A DNA stretch of 64,000 bases, taken from NCBI RefSeq assembly GCF_005938215.1, contig NZ_VCPD01000003.1:558001-622000 (forward strand), written 5' to 3'. The stretch is from Ruegeria sediminis. Lineage in GTDB: Bacteria; Pseudomonadota; Alphaproteobacteria; Rhodobacterales; Rhodobacteraceae. The position numbers and the translations under genes were made by a program. The notes beneath the pieces are model-generated. The model worked only from the letters and a program-made list of their open reading frames with translations, was not told the origin of the DNA and did no database searches. This document shows positions 16,485 through 25,678 of this stretch, piece after piece; the stretch's first letter is position 1, and each line of letters starts with the position of its first letter.

Positions 16485-17602
16485 CTGCTCTGACCGGCGG
16501 TTTCCTTTATCTTGAACACCGTATCTAGGACGAGGGCGGCAGGGTCAAGGTTCACGGCCTGCCCGTGGCGGGCGCGGGCGGTGATGATCGCCGCGGCCTC
16601 GGCCCAAAGGCGTCCCTGGTGCGGAGTGGCGGACAGGCGGGACAGGATGGCGGCCTCGTCCGGGGCAGCTTCGGGTTGGGGCGGCTGGCCTGTCGCGCCG
16701 GTCAGGGCGAGTCGCGACAGGGTGATGTCGATCAGGGTCAGTAGCAGCTCGAACCGCTCGGCCGCGCCGCGTTGCGCTGCCGCTTCGGCAAGCTTCAGGG
16801 CGCGCTGCCGGTCGAGGCGGGGCAGGGTGCCAAGGATGCCGATCAATTCGGCGTAGATTTCGAGCCCGCCCAGGTTCGTCAGCCGGATCGCGTCGCCCAC
16901 GGAGCCGGCTGCAAGGGCTGCGAGGTGGTCTGGGTTGGCCGGGATACCGGCGCCGGTCTGCTCCAGCGCGGACTGCATGTCCTGCGCTTCCAGCGGCGAC
17001 AGGCGCAGCGTCCGGCAGCGCGACCGGATCGTCGGCAAAAGGCGCGACGGCTGGTGGGAGACCAGAAGGAGCGTCGTGCGCGCCGGCGGCTCTTCTAGCA
17101 TCTTGAGAAGGGCGTTCGCGGCGCTGACATTCATTTCGTCCGCGCTGTCCACGATCACGACCCGCCGGCCTCCATCCGCGGCGGAAAGGCCGAAGAAGCG
17201 GCCCAGCTTGCGGATGTCGTCCACGACGATCTCGCCGCGCAGCTTGCCCTGATCGTTCAGCGAGCGCGTGATCGCCGCCAGCCCGGGTTCGGCCCCGGCT
17301 TGAATTCGGCGCGAGACCGGATTTTCGGGGTCAATGTCCAGCGAGGCCGGAGGCGGCGGGGCGCCGAACAGCCCGCCCTCGTCGGCGGGCGGGGCGGCCA
17401 GCAGGAATTTGGCGATCCGCCAGGCCAGCGTCGCCTTGCCGACGCCGCGCGGCCCGGTCAGCAGCCAGCCGTGGTGCAGGCGATCTGAAGAAAATGCCGC
17501 CAGAAATGCCTGTTCGGCCGCGTCCTGACCGAAGAGGCGCGGTGTCTCGCGCGGGTGCGGGGCGCCGGGGGCTTGATCCGGGGTGGGAGTTTCGTCGCTC
17601 AT
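16481..17602 (-). CDS. holB: DNA polymerase III delta-prime subunit
   Basis: A 373-residue clamp-loader subunit. The N-terminal AAA+ part contains GPRGVGKATLAWRIAKF (P-loop-like) and the sensor region VDSADEMNVSAANALLKMLEEPP, which matches the delta-prime SRC-type segment (NALLKxLEEPP). The C-terminal half is the helical collar-forming region. Delta-prime is a rigid stator of the clamp loader that opens and loads the beta sliding clamp. The gene follows tmk with a 6-bp gap and overlaps tatD, the common tmk-holB-tatD order. Confidence 0.93.
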   Translation of the reverse strand: MSDETPTPDQAPGAPHPRETPRLFGQDAAEQAFLAAFSSDRLHHGWLLTGPRGVGKATLAWRIAKFLLAAPPADEGGLFGAPPPPASLDIDPENPVSRRIQAGAEPGLAAITRSLNDQGKLRGEIVVDDIRKLGRFFGLSAADGGRRVVIVDSADEMNVSAANALLKMLEEPPARTTLLLVSHQPSRLLPTIRSRCRTLRLSPLEAQDMQSALEQTGAGIPANPDHLAALAAGSVGDAIRLTNLGGLEIYAELIGILGTLPRLDRQRALKLAEAAAQRGAAERFELLLTLIDITLSRLALTGATGQPPQPEAAPDEAAILSRLSATPHQGRLWAEAAAIITARARHGQAVNLDPAALVLDTVFKIKETAGQSR

Positions 17603-17608
17603 CCGTGT

Positions 17609-18235
17609 CTATCGCAATGCCTGCATCACGATATCTGTCACATCTGCGGCCACGCTGTCCATGTCGCGTCCGCCGTCGATGACCCGGAAACGGTCGGAAA
17701 ATTCGTTGGCGAGCGCCAGGAAACCCGCTCGCATCCGGCGTTGCAGGTCCGGGCCGAAATCCTCGAAACGCTCTTCAGAGCCCTGACGGCCCTTGGCACG
17801 CGACAATCCGGTGTCAGGGTCCATGTCGATGAGCAGGGTCAGGTCGGGTTCCCGCTTGATCATCAGCGCGTGCAACCGATCGACCAGGCCGCGCAGATCA
17901 CCGCGTGAAAGGCCCTGATACATGCGGGTGCTGTCGGCGAACCGGTCGCAGATCACGACTTTGCCCGCATCGAGCGCGGGCTCGATCGTCCGTTCAAGAT
18001 GGTCGCGGCGGGCGGCGGTGAACAGCAGGATTTCCGTCTCGGCCGACCAGCGGTCAGGGTCGCCTTCAAGAACCAGCCGGCGGATCTCTTCGGCCCCGGG
18101 CGAACCGCCGGGCTCGCGCGTCAGGACGACCTCGCGCCCTTGCGCGCGCAGGAACTCGGCCAGCCGCCGCGCCTGAGTGGATTTGCCCGAGCCGTCGATC
18201 CCCTCGAAGGTCAGAAACAGCCCTTGGCCCGTCAC
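17609..18235 (-). CDS. tmk: Thymidylate kinase
   Basis: A 208-residue kinase converting dTMP to dTDP for DNA synthesis. The P-loop FEGIDGSGKSTQ is at residues 9-20, the dTMP-binding segment is LTREPGGSPGAEEIR, and the DRY-like motif appears as CDRFADSTRMYQG. The lid segment follows. Length is normal. It overlaps the dacC stop by 4 bp and precedes holB by 6 bp. Confidence 0.95.
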   Translation of the reverse strand: MTGQGLFLTFEGIDGSGKSTQARRLAEFLRAQGREVVLTREPGGSPGAEEIRRLVLEGDPDRWSAETEILLFTAARRDHLERTIEPALDAGKVVICDRFADSTRMYQGLSRGDLRGLVDRLHALMIKREPDLTLLIDMDPDTGLSRAKGRQGSEERFEDFGPDLQRRMRAGFLALANEFSDRFRVIDGGRDMDSVAADVTDIVMQALR

Positions 18236-19398
18236 ATCGCCTCCAACGGACGTTTGATGAGGTCGCTCAGAACGATACCGGCGACGGTCATCATCCGGAC
18301 CACGAAACCGCCGACCGCAACGTCTTCGGCGGCCACCAGCGGGCGGCGGATTTCGGGCAGATCATCGGGCCTGATGACCAGTTCCGCCAATTGCTGACCT
18401 TTGACGATCGGCGCGTTGATCGGACCCTGGTAGACAACCTCGGCCTCGGCCGTCTTGCCGCCAAGCACCGGGAACAGGATCTGCAGGTCTTGGGCCGGAA
18501 CCAGCCCTACCGATCGATTTGCTCCCATCCAGACTTCGGCTTCGGCGACGGGGGTATCGGCCTTGGCGATGGTCTTCTCGACAAAATTGCGAAAGGACCA
18601 GTTAACCACGGCCTCGGCCTCCTCTGCGCGCTTGGAGTTGCTTTCGATACCCGTCAGCACGAAGATCACGCGCCGGTCGCCCTGTTTGGCCGATCCGACG
18701 AGACCATAGCCCGCATCCTCGGTATGCCCGGTTTTCAACCCGTCAGCGCCGATGTCCAGCTTGAGCAGCGGGTTGCGGTTGCGCGTGTTGGACGGGGCAC
18801 GGCCGTCGAAGGCGAACTCTTCCTCGGCGAACAGGGGATAATACTCGGGGAAGTCCGTGATCAGCCTGTCCGCGAGAATGGCAAGGTCCTTGACGGACAT
18901 CATGTGACCGGCGGCGGGCCAGCCGTTGGAATTGGCGAAGTGCGAATTCTCCATGCCCATCTGTTTCGCCCGCTGGGTCATGTACCGGGAAAAGCCCGCC
19001 TCGGTTCCATCGGGGCTGAGCGCCTCGGCGATGACCACGCAGGCGTCATTTCCCGACAGCACGATGATGCCGCGCAACAGATCCTCGACGTTGACCCGGT
19101 CTTGGGTGTTGAGAAACATGGTGGATCCGCCATAGCTCATAGCGTGCTCGGAAACGGGCAGTTCCTCGTTCAGGGTCAGACGCCCGTCCCGCAAGGCCTC
19201 GAATGCGACGTAGAGCGTCATCAGCTTGGACATCGAGGCCGGCGGCAGCGGCAAGTCCGGTTCCTTGGACAAAAGCACCGTACCGGTCGTCTGGTCCAGC
19301 ACATAAGCGGCGCGGGCGGTGGTGTCGAAAGCCTGGGCCGGAAGCGCCAGAAGCGCCAGACCCAGGGCAAGAGCGGCAGATCGCAGCGAAGACAGCAT
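18232..19398 (-). CDS. dacC: D-alanyl-D-alanine carboxypeptidase (PBP5/6 family)
   Basis: A 388-residue exported serine peptidase that trims the terminal D-Ala from peptidoglycan stem peptides. An N-terminal signal peptide ends near ALPAQA. Active-site motifs are intact: SMSK (SxxK), SGN (SxN, in VLSGNDACV) and KTG (in LKTGHTEDAGY). The C-terminal part (about 285-388) is the PBP5-associated beta-domain plus a short amphipathic helix that anchors the protein to the inner membrane. It follows the SPOR lipoprotein gene after 14 bp and overlaps tmk by 4 bp, so cell-wall and replication genes share one transcript. Confidence 0.93.
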   Translation of the reverse strand: MLSSLRSAALALGLALLALPAQAFDTTARAAYVLDQTTGTVLLSKEPDLPLPPASMSKLMTLYVAFEALRDGRLTLNEELPVSEHAMSYGGSTMFLNTQDRVNVEDLLRGIIVLSGNDACVVIAEALSPDGTEAGFSRYMTQRAKQMGMENSHFANSNGWPAAGHMMSVKDLAILADRLITDFPEYYPLFAEEEFAFDGRAPSNTRNRNPLLKLDIGADGLKTGHTEDAGYGLVGSAKQGDRRVIFVLTGIESNSKRAEEAEAVVNWSFRNFVEKTIAKADTPVAEAEVWMGANRSVGLVPAQDLQILFPVLGGKTAEAEVVYQGPINAPIVKGQQLAELVIRPDDLPEIRRPLVAAEDVAVGGFVVRMMTVAGIVLSDLIKRPLEAM

Positions 19399-19412
19399 TG
19401 GCAGCCTCCTTG

Positions 19413-20459
19413 TCAGTTCTTAACGATATAGGCGTCGGCGAACCCGAGCCCTTCGACCTTGGCCATGATGTCCTTTCGTTCCGACCGGTTTGCGGCCGGA
19501 CCGACGACCACGCGCCAGATCGTCTTGTCATTGTTCGAAACAGTCCGTACCTCGGCGTTGAGCCCGGTCTTGCTGACCGTTTTCGCGGCCGTCTTGGCGT
19601 TCTCTTCGACGGTGTAGGTGCCGATCTGCACATAGGGTTTCGTCAGGGAAGAGGTGCCGGATGGCTGGGCCGGGGTTTCCGCCGGCGCGGCATCGGCATT
19701 CGAACCGGCGGCGGTGGCCGCAGCGACTGCGGTAGCGCCGGCGACGGCAACGGGCGCAAGAGTGGATTCGGTGATTTCACCGGCCTTCGGGCGTTTCTGC
19801 CAGAACCATTTCCTTTTGGCCGGAGCTTCCTCGGCGTCGGCCGCTTCGGCGTCCTGCGGTGCCTGATCTGCGGCCGCGATGGTCAGTGCTTCGGTTTTCG
19901 CGTCTGGTTCCGCCGTTTTCACCGGTTCTTGCACTGTTGCTTCGGGTTTTTTCGCAGGCTCTTCCGTCTTCGGCGGAGCGGCGGCCTCCGGCTTCGGCTC
20001 CGGTTCGACCGTTTCACGCTTGAGCGCGACGACGTGGACCTTCACGGGCGCGCCAGCCAGCATTCCCAGCGCCGCCGCCGCATCCGACGAGACCTGAACG
20101 ATGGGCCCCGGGATCGCGCGCTCGCGGCGGAACAGTGCTCCGACGGTGGATTTGTCGTTCGAAGTGTTGCGGATCATCACCCGCGCGGGCTGCGTCACAT
20201 CCGGATGCGCTACCCAGATGCCGCCCAAGGACGGCCGACCGTCCCAGAGTCCGGCTTCGGTCACCTCGAACACCTCCGGCGCTTCGACATCGCGCTCGGT
20301 CTTCTTGCCGCCGGTTTTTGGTGTTTCAGTCGTGTCCTGGGCGTCGGTCTTGGAGAAAGGAGACCCGGTGCCTTCACCGCATCCCGCCAATGCGGCCATT
20401 GCCAGACCCAGAACCGCAAGCCGAAACGGGCTTGTGCGTTTCTCTGTCGCTCGCTTCAT
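19413..20459 (-). CDS. SPOR-domain lipoprotein
   Basis: The start is placed at ATG 20459, which begins a lipoprotein signal (LGLAMAALAGCGEG, lipobox LAGC); the frame runs further upstream into the tRNA-Glu gene, which cannot be coding. The 348-residue product has a globular N-terminal part (about 65-185: GRPSLGGIWVAHPDVTQPA), a long Ala/Pro/Glu/Lys-rich linker, and a C-terminal SPOR domain (about 268-348: KPYVQIGTYTVEENAKTAA). SPOR domains bind denuded septal glycan. With dacC directly downstream (14 bp), a role in division-site peptidoglycan remodelling is likely; the resemblance to RlpA-type proteins is partial. Confidence 0.85.
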   Translation of the reverse strand: MKRATEKRTSPFRLAVLGLAMAALAGCGEGTGSPFSKTDAQDTTETPKTGGKKTERDVEAPEVFEVTEAGLWDGRPSLGGIWVAHPDVTQPARVMIRNTSNDKSTVGALFRRERAIPGPIVQVSSDAAAALGMLAGAPVKVHVVALKRETVEPEPKPEAAAPPKTEEPAKKPEATVQEPVKTAEPDAKTEALTIAAADQAPQDAEAADAEEAPAKRKWFWQKRPKAGEITESTLAPVAVAGATAVAAATAAGSNADAAPAETPAQPSGTSSLTKPYVQIGTYTVEENAKTAAKTVSKTGLNAEVRTVSNNDKTIWRVVVGPAANRSERKDIMAKVEGLGFADAYIVKN

Positions 20460-20764
20460 TATTTCGTCCCTTGCCTGAATTCGGTCCGGTTTTCCGGACC
20501 CTGCCGCCGGTTGGCCGATCGGTTCGCAACCTGCCTCCAACGGTCTTTCAGGCGGATCATAACGCGCGTATCTGGCCATTGAAAGCCCGCTGCCTGCGGC
20601 TCGGCAAGATTTCCCTCTTTCGGCATTGCGCTGGTTTGGTTGGGGACGGAAATGCGCCTGTGACGGGACGCGGCACGGCACGTCCGCGAAAAGGGGCAAC
20701 CCATCCGGTCGAGCGGGAAACGGGCGCAGGCCAATGGACGGGAAGCACAACTGAGCGGATTTCG
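20460..20764. other. Intergenic stretch without a recognised gene
   Basis: About 305 bp between the SPOR lipoprotein start and the first tRNA-Glu. It probably holds the promoter of the lipoprotein-dacC-tmk-holB-tatD operon. I see no convincing hairpin, tRNA or short gene in it; open frames crossing it are extensions of neighbouring features. Confidence 0.5.
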
Positions 20765-20839
20765 TGGCAGCCCGTAGGGGAATCGAACCCCTCTTTCCAG
20801 GTTGAAAACCTGGCGTCCTAACCGATAGACGAACGGGCC
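20765..20839 (-). tRNA. tRNA-Glu (anticodon TTC), copy 1
   Basis: On the minus strand the sequence folds into a 75-nt cloverleaf. The acceptor stem is GGCCCGT/ACGGGCT, the anticodon stem is CCAGG/CCTGG with loop TTTTCAA (anticodon TTC, Glu), and the T arm is GGGG-TTCGATT-CCCC. CCA is encoded. It is identical to the second copy. Confidence 0.95.
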
Positions 20840-20853
20840 ACGACAAGCGGAAA

Positions 20854-20928
20854 TGGCAGCCCGTAGGGGAATCGAACCCCTCTTTCCAGGTTGAAAACCT
20901 GGCGTCCTAACCGATAGACGAACGGGCC
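20854..20928 (-). tRNA. tRNA-Glu (anticodon TTC), copy 2
   Basis: Identical in sequence to the copy at 20765-20839 and separated from it by 14 bp. On the minus strand this copy is transcribed first, so the pair probably forms one tandem transcript. The 3' CCA is encoded. Confidence 0.95.
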
Positions 20929-20968
20929 ACTCTGGCTTGTGGAGGGCCTTTTACGTATTACCTCCGCC

Positions 20969-20992
20969 CCCCGCAAGACGAAAAATGCGGGG
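20969..20992. terminator. Hairpin between recJ and the tRNA-Glu pair
   Basis: CCCCGCA (20969-20975) pairs with TGCGGGG (20986-20992) around a 10-nt A-rich loop. It lies downstream of recJ on the minus strand and upstream of the tRNA genes. No clean T-run follows the stem, so it is only a candidate recJ terminator. Confidence 0.45.
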
Positions 20993-21031
20993 ATGAGAAA
21001 CTTTTTTCCGCCCGCGCGAACGGGTTGAAAT

Positions 21032-22780
21032 TCAGTCCGAAACGGCCTCTGCAGCGTCCTCGATCCGCAATTGAACGCTCTGCCGCCCGCCCCAGGAATT
21101 GACCTCCAGGCGGCCCGCGAAATGGAACCGGGCGCCGCCGTGATTGGTCAGGCGGTCGCCCATCGGGCCGTCGAAGGCGCCGAAGGCGATGGCGTCCACA
21201 CCGCCGTTCATCCCGTCCGACAGGGACAGTTTCAGATGCGTTTCGCCGACGCGTTTGGCAAAGCGGACCTGCAGGTCGGGCAGGGCGTAGCGCGGAGCCG
21301 GGGCTCCTGCTCCGAAGGGGCCGGCCAGTTCGATCTGTTCGACCAGATCGACGGTCGCCGCGCCGGGCATTAGCGCGCCATCCAGTTTCAGATCCGCCGG
21401 TCCGCCCTCGCCGGCGCCCTGCTTCGCCAGCAGTTCCGACAGCCGGGCCATGGCCGGCTCCAGCTTGTCTCGCATCACCGTCAGCCCGGCGGCCATCTTG
21501 TGCCCGCCGCCCTTGACCAGCAGACCTTCGGCCGCCAGCCGCTGGATCGAAGCGCCCAGATCGACGCCCGAGACCGACCGGCCCGAGCCCTTGCCTTCGT
21601 TGCCATCGAACCCGATGACGATGGCGGGGCGGTTCGCGGCCTCCTTGAGCCGCGAGGCGACGATCCCGACCACACCGGGATGCCAGCCTTCTCCGGCGGC
21701 CCAGACCAGCGGCGCGTCAAGCCCGCGCGCCTCGGCCTGTTCGAGCGCCGCGGCGCGGACCGCGTTCTCGATCTCGCGCCGCTCGGTATTCAGTTCGTCC
21801 AGCCGCTGTGACAGGGCCTCGGCCTCGACCATCGACTCGGTTGCGAGAAGCCGCGCGCCAAGGTCCGCCTGGCCGATCCGGCCGCCGGCATTGACGCGTG
21901 GGCCCAACAGGAAACCCAGGTGATAGGTATTTGGCGCCGCGTCCATCCGCGCCACGTCGGACAGCGCCACCAGCCCCGGCCGCTGCCGCTGCGCCATCAC
22001 CTTGAGCCCCTGCCGCACCAACGCCCGGTTGGCCCCGATCAGCGGCGCGACATCCGCCACCGTTGCCAGCGCCACCAGGTCCAGCAATGCCATCAGATCC
22101 GGTCCCCTGGCTCCGGCCAGTCGCAGTTGCCGGCCGGCTTCGACCAGCATGAGGAACACGACGCCCGCGGCGCAGAGATATCCCAGATCGCCGCTCTCGT
22201 CCTGGCGGTTCGGGTTCACCACGGCCACGCAGTCCGGCAGCGTTTCACCGCCCAGATGGTGATCCAGAACGATCACATCCGCGCCTTCGGCGGCGGCGAT
22301 CGGTTCATGACTCAGAGTGCCGCAATCGACACAGATGATCAGATCGTGCCCGGCCGCCAGTTCCCGCATCGCCGGCACGTTCGGCCCATAGCCTTCGTCG
22401 ATCCGGTCAGGCACGTAGAGCGTGGCGGCTACCCCCATCTGCCGCAGCCACACGAGCAGGAGCGCCGCCGAACTGCCGCCATCCACGTCGTAATCGGCAA
22501 AGACCGCGATGCGCTGGCGGCCATGCACGGCGGCCAGAAACCGCGCGGCTGCCACCTCCATGTCCTTCAGGTCACGCGGATCGGGCAAGAGCTCTTTCAG
22601 CTTCGGTTCCAGAAACCCCTTGGCCTCGATCAGGGGAACTCCGCGCCGCGTCAGCACCTGGCACAGGGCGCGGGGCAGGTCGGTCTGCTGCGCCATCATC
22701 TCGGACGCGCGTTCCACCTCGACCGAAGGTCCAACCCAACGCCGCCCTGTCAGCGACCGCTCAACCGATAGAAAACTCAA
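21032..22780 (-). CDS. recJ: Single-stranded-DNA-specific exonuclease RecJ
   Basis: A 582-residue 5'-to-3' ssDNA exonuclease of the DHH family that acts in recombination and repair. Metal-binding motifs are FADYDVDGG (residues ~98-106), the DCG motif (VDCGT), DHH in VLDHHLGG, and the DHHA1 segment GRSVSGVDL...KGGGHKMAAG in the second half. The C-terminal OB-fold ends at RIEDAAEA. The start appears to be TTG at 22780, after GAGGCGAGA; it gives MSFLSVERSLTGRRW, the normal family N-terminus, and no upstream ATG fits. Confidence 0.93.
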   Translation of the reverse strand: MSFLSVERSLTGRRWVGPSVEVERASEMMAQQTDLPRALCQVLTRRGVPLIEAKGFLEPKLKELLPDPRDLKDMEVAAARFLAAVHGRQRIAVFADYDVDGGSSAALLLVWLRQMGVAATLYVPDRIDEGYGPNVPAMRELAAGHDLIICVDCGTLSHEPIAAAEGADVIVLDHHLGGETLPDCVAVVNPNRQDESGDLGYLCAAGVVFLMLVEAGRQLRLAGARGPDLMALLDLVALATVADVAPLIGANRALVRQGLKVMAQRQRPGLVALSDVARMDAAPNTYHLGFLLGPRVNAGGRIGQADLGARLLATESMVEAEALSQRLDELNTERREIENAVRAAALEQAEARGLDAPLVWAAGEGWHPGVVGIVASRLKEAANRPAIVIGFDGNEGKGSGRSVSGVDLGASIQRLAAEGLLVKGGGHKMAAGLTVMRDKLEPAMARLSELLAKQGAGEGGPADLKLDGALMPGAATVDLVEQIELAGPFGAGAPAPRYALPDLQVRFAKRVGETHLKLSLSDGMNGGVDAIAFGAFDGPMGDRLTNHGGARFHFAGRLEVNSWGGRQSVQLRIEDAAEAVSD

Positions 22781-22798
22781 GATCTCGCCTCATGTGCC

Positions 22799-22827
22799 AA
22801 GGCCGGACCCAATGCGGACCCGGCCTT
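22799..22827. terminator. Hairpin between glpX and recJ
   Basis: AAGGCCGG (22799-22806) pairs with CCGGCCTT (22820-22827) around a 13-nt loop. The T-run follows on the plus strand, whereas both neighbouring genes are on the minus strand. It sits 18 bp upstream of the recJ TTG start, so it could attenuate read-through from glpX into recJ. Confidence 0.45.
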
Positions 22828-22891
22828 TTCATCTTTTCACAAATACTCCCGCCGGAGGCTGCGGCGCAAGCCGCATCCCCGCGCCACCGGG

Positions 22892-23857
22892 TCACACCGG
22901 CGTGCGATAGGACATCCGGCGCACCGATCCGGTCTTGGACCGCATCAGCAAGGTGGTGGTTTCGACCCATCCCGGCTCGCGCTTGATGCGCGGCAGCAAC
23001 GAGCCGCCGGTAACGCCGGTCGCGGCAAAGATCACGTCCGCGGTCACCATCTCGTCGCGCGCATAGACGCGGTCCAGGTCGGTGATGCCCGCCTTGGCGG
23101 CGCGCGCCCGTTCGTCGTCGTTGCGGAACAGCAGGCGGCCATAGATCTGCCCGCCCATGCATTTCAACGCGGCGGCAGCCAGCACGCCCTCGGGCGCGCC
23201 GCCCTGTCCCATGTACATGTCGATGCCGGTCACGTCGCTTTCGGCGCAATGCATGACGCCCGCCACGTCGCCGTCGGTGATCAGGCGGATCGCTGCGCCG
23301 GTTTCGCGCACTTCGGCGATCGTCGCCTCGTGGCGCGGGCGCTCAAGGATGCAGACCGTGATGTCCGAAGGGGCACAGCCCTTGGCCTTGGCCAGCGCCT
23401 CGACCCGCTCGCGCGGGTTCATGTCGAGCGAGACGACGCCCTGCGGCAGGCCCGGCCCGACCGCCAGCTTGTCCATGTAGACGTCTGGCGCGTGCAGCAT
23501 GGTTCCGCGCGGTCCCATGGCGATCACGGTCAACGCGTTGGGCATGTCCTTGGCGGTCAGCGTGGTTCCTTCCAGCGGGTCCAGAGCGATATCGACGCCC
23601 GGGCCGTTGCCGGTGCCGACCTCTTCACCGATATAGAGCATCGGTGCCTCGTCGCGCTCACCCTCGCCGATCACCACGACGCCCGCGATGTCGAGCAGGT
23701 TCAGCTGCTCGCGCATGGCGTTCACCGCTGCCTGATCGGCCGCTTTCTCGTCGCCGCGTCCCACCAGCGAGGCCGAAGCCAGTGCCGCCTGTTCCGCCAC
23801 GCGTGCAAGCCCCAGCGACAGCATGCGGTCGTTGAAATCGATCTTGGCTGCGTTCAT
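22892..23857 (-). CDS. glpX: Class II fructose-1,6-bisphosphatase
   Basis: A 321-residue GlpX-type phosphatase hydrolysing fructose-1,6-bisphosphate to fructose-6-phosphate in gluconeogenesis; some alphaproteobacterial members also act on sedoheptulose-1,7-bisphosphate. Metal and substrate motifs are GEGERDEAPMLYIGE, DPLEGTTL and LITDGDVAG. The start at ATG 23857 is preceded by AAAGGA and gives the usual length; an in-frame start 14 codons upstream at 23899 is less likely. It is 78 bp downstream of the homoserine dehydrogenase gene. Confidence 0.95.
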   Translation of the reverse strand: MNAAKIDFNDRMLSLGLARVAEQAALASASLVGRGDEKAADQAAVNAMREQLNLLDIAGVVVIGEGERDEAPMLYIGEEVGTGNGPGVDIALDPLEGTTLTAKDMPNALTVIAMGPRGTMLHAPDVYMDKLAVGPGLPQGVVSLDMNPRERVEALAKAKGCAPSDITVCILERPRHEATIAEVRETGAAIRLITDGDVAGVMHCAESDVTGIDMYMGQGGAPEGVLAAAALKCMGGQIYGRLLFRNDDERARAAKAGITDLDRVYARDEMVTADVIFAATGVTGGSLLPRIKREPGWVETTTLLMRSKTGSVRRMSYRTPV

Positions 23858-23935
23858 TTTCCGAATTTCCTTTGGTCGTGAAGACGTTTGTTCCGGCATA
23901 GCCCGGCCTCGACCGGTGCCGCAAGAGGCGAGGGG

Positions 23936-25222
23936 TCAGACTTGTTCGATCCGCAGGGCCACGGGCTCACCGGCCACGGCGTCGGTCGATCTGAACCCGT
24001 CAAGCGCCACGTCCAGCGCGGCCCGGGTCGTCTTGTGGGTGACGATCAGCACCGGGGCGGTGGCGTCGGTATGTCCGTATTGGCGCATCCGGTCGATGGA
24101 AACGCCGGCGTCGCCCAGGATCGCCGCCACCTTGGCCAGCGCGCCCGGCTTGTCCAGCAGGCTGAGGCGCAGGTAGTAGGGCGCGGGCAGGCCGACGCGC
24201 GCGGCGGGCGCCTTTTTCAAGGTGTTGGCGGGCTGGCCGAAAGTGGGAATGCGGATGCCGCGCGCCAGGTCGCAGATGTCGCCCAGAACCGCGCTTGCGG
24301 TCGGACCCTCGCCCGCGCCGGGGCCACGCAGCACGATCTGTTCCACCGCGTCGCCTTCGATCACGACCATGTTGGTGCCGCCTTCCAGCTGGCCCAGCGG
24401 CGAGTCGCTGGGAACGAGGCAGGGCTGCATCCGCTGCACCAGTCCGCGCGCGCTGCGCTGCGCCACGCCGAGCAGCTTGATCCGATAGCCCATGTCGGCG
24501 GCCTGGCTGATGTCGTCGAGGCTGATGTGCTCGATGCCTTCGATCTCGATTCCGTTGAAGTTGGGCTTGGTGCCAAAGGCGATGGACGCCAGCAGGGCCA
24601 GCTTGTGCGCCGCGTCGATCCCGCCCACGTCCAGGTTGGGATCGGCTTCGAGATAGCCCAGCTGGGCGCATTCCTCGAAAAGCGCGTTGTAACCAAGGCC
24701 CTGCGACTGCATCCGGGTCAGGATGTAATTGCAGGTGCCGTTCATGACGCCCATCACGCGCTTGATCTCGTTGCCCGCCAAGCCTTCGGTCAGCGCCTTG
24801 ACGACCGGGATGCCGCCTGCGACCGCGGCCTCGAACCGGATCACGCGGCCCGCCGCCTCGGCCTGTTCCGCCAGCGACTGACCGTGGATGGCAAGAAGCG
24901 CCTTGTTGGCCGTGACCACGTCCTTGCCGGATGCCAGGGCGGCCTCGACCGAGGCTTTCGCGGTACCGTTCTCGCCGCCCATCAGTTCTACGAACACGTC
25001 GATGTCGTCGCGACGCGCGAGGGCGACGGGGTCGGCTTCCCATGCATAGCCCGAGAGGTTCACGCCGCGATCTTTTTTTGCGTCGCGAGCCGAGACGGCA
25101 ACGATCTCGATCTGCCGCCCGGTTCGCGCCTCGAGCAGGGCGGCCTGACGCCGGATGATCTTGACGACACCTATGCCGACGGTTCCCAAACCTGCAATGC
25201 CCAACCGCAGCGCCTGTGTCAT
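23936..25222 (-). CDS. hom: Homoserine dehydrogenase
   Basis: A 428-residue enzyme reducing aspartate semialdehyde to homoserine, the branch point to threonine and methionine. The N-terminal Rossmann motif GIAGLGTVGIGV is at residues 7-18. The catalytic domain has VTANKALLA, GGIPVVK and the substrate-binding run VMNGTCNYILTRM, and the C-terminal ACT domain (about 345-428, YYLRLSLLDKPGALAKVA) suggests feedback control by threonine. I start at ATG 25222; the frame extends well upstream but without homology. There is no aspartokinase fusion. Confidence 0.95.
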   Translation of the reverse strand: MTQALRLGIAGLGTVGIGVVKIIRRQAALLEARTGRQIEIVAVSARDAKKDRGVNLSGYAWEADPVALARRDDIDVFVELMGGENGTAKASVEAALASGKDVVTANKALLAIHGQSLAEQAEAAGRVIRFEAAVAGGIPVVKALTEGLAGNEIKRVMGVMNGTCNYILTRMQSQGLGYNALFEECAQLGYLEADPNLDVGGIDAAHKLALLASIAFGTKPNFNGIEIEGIEHISLDDISQAADMGYRIKLLGVAQRSARGLVQRMQPCLVPSDSPLGQLEGGTNMVVIEGDAVEQIVLRGPGAGEGPTASAVLGDICDLARGIRIPTFGQPANTLKKAPAARVGLPAPYYLRLSLLDKPGALAKVAAILGDAGVSIDRMRQYGHTDATAPVLIVTHKTTRAALDVALDGFRSTDAVAGEPVALRIEQV

Positions 25223-25365
25223 CCTGTGGGTCCCTTTCCGCTCGAAATTACGGCCTTTGGCGGCACGTACTTTGCCCGGTGCCTTATCCGGTTCGGCGCA
25301 AGGGCGCAATCCATCTGATGTCGCGGAGTCGGCGGTCGCCCGGCACTGTCTGCTTTTCAGCGTGA

Positions 25366-25611
25366 TCAGTCGGTCTGTGCGGCGTGCAAAGCATCGGCAC
25401 GCTTTCCCAGGGCCTCTCTCCGCTTGGTCAGTTCCTCTTCGACCTTGCCCGCTTCGTCCACGGGATCGACCGGCGGTCCCAGCGTGTCCTGCAAGGGCAC
25501 CAGACGAGGGAACTTGGCCCTCAGCAACTCGGGCGTTTCGCGCTCTTCGAGTTCGGGGATCTGGGTGCACCCGGCAGCGGCAGCGATCAGGATCAGCAGC
25601 AGTGGCTTCAT
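25366..25611 (-). CDS. Small lipoprotein of unknown function
   Basis: An 81-residue protein with a short lipoprotein signal (LLLILIAAAAGC, lipobox AAGC, Cys15) followed by a charged, helical region rich in Glu, Arg and Lys (EEELTKRREALGKRADAL). It is probably anchored in the outer or inner membrane facing the periplasm. I do not recognise a family. It is divergent from the TetR regulator gene, and the perfect operator at 25679-25700 lies in the shared 99-bp intergenic region, so it may be a target of that regulator. Confidence 0.75.
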   Translation of the reverse strand: MKPLLLILIAAAAGCTQIPELEERETPELLRAKFPRLVPLQDTLGPPVDPVDEAGKVEEELTKRREALGKRADALHAAQTD

Positions 25612-25678
25612 TTCGGTCCCTTCGGGTGGGTCAATTCCGGTTGTTGCACTTTTTGGCCAGGCGGTTCAAGCGGGCTTC

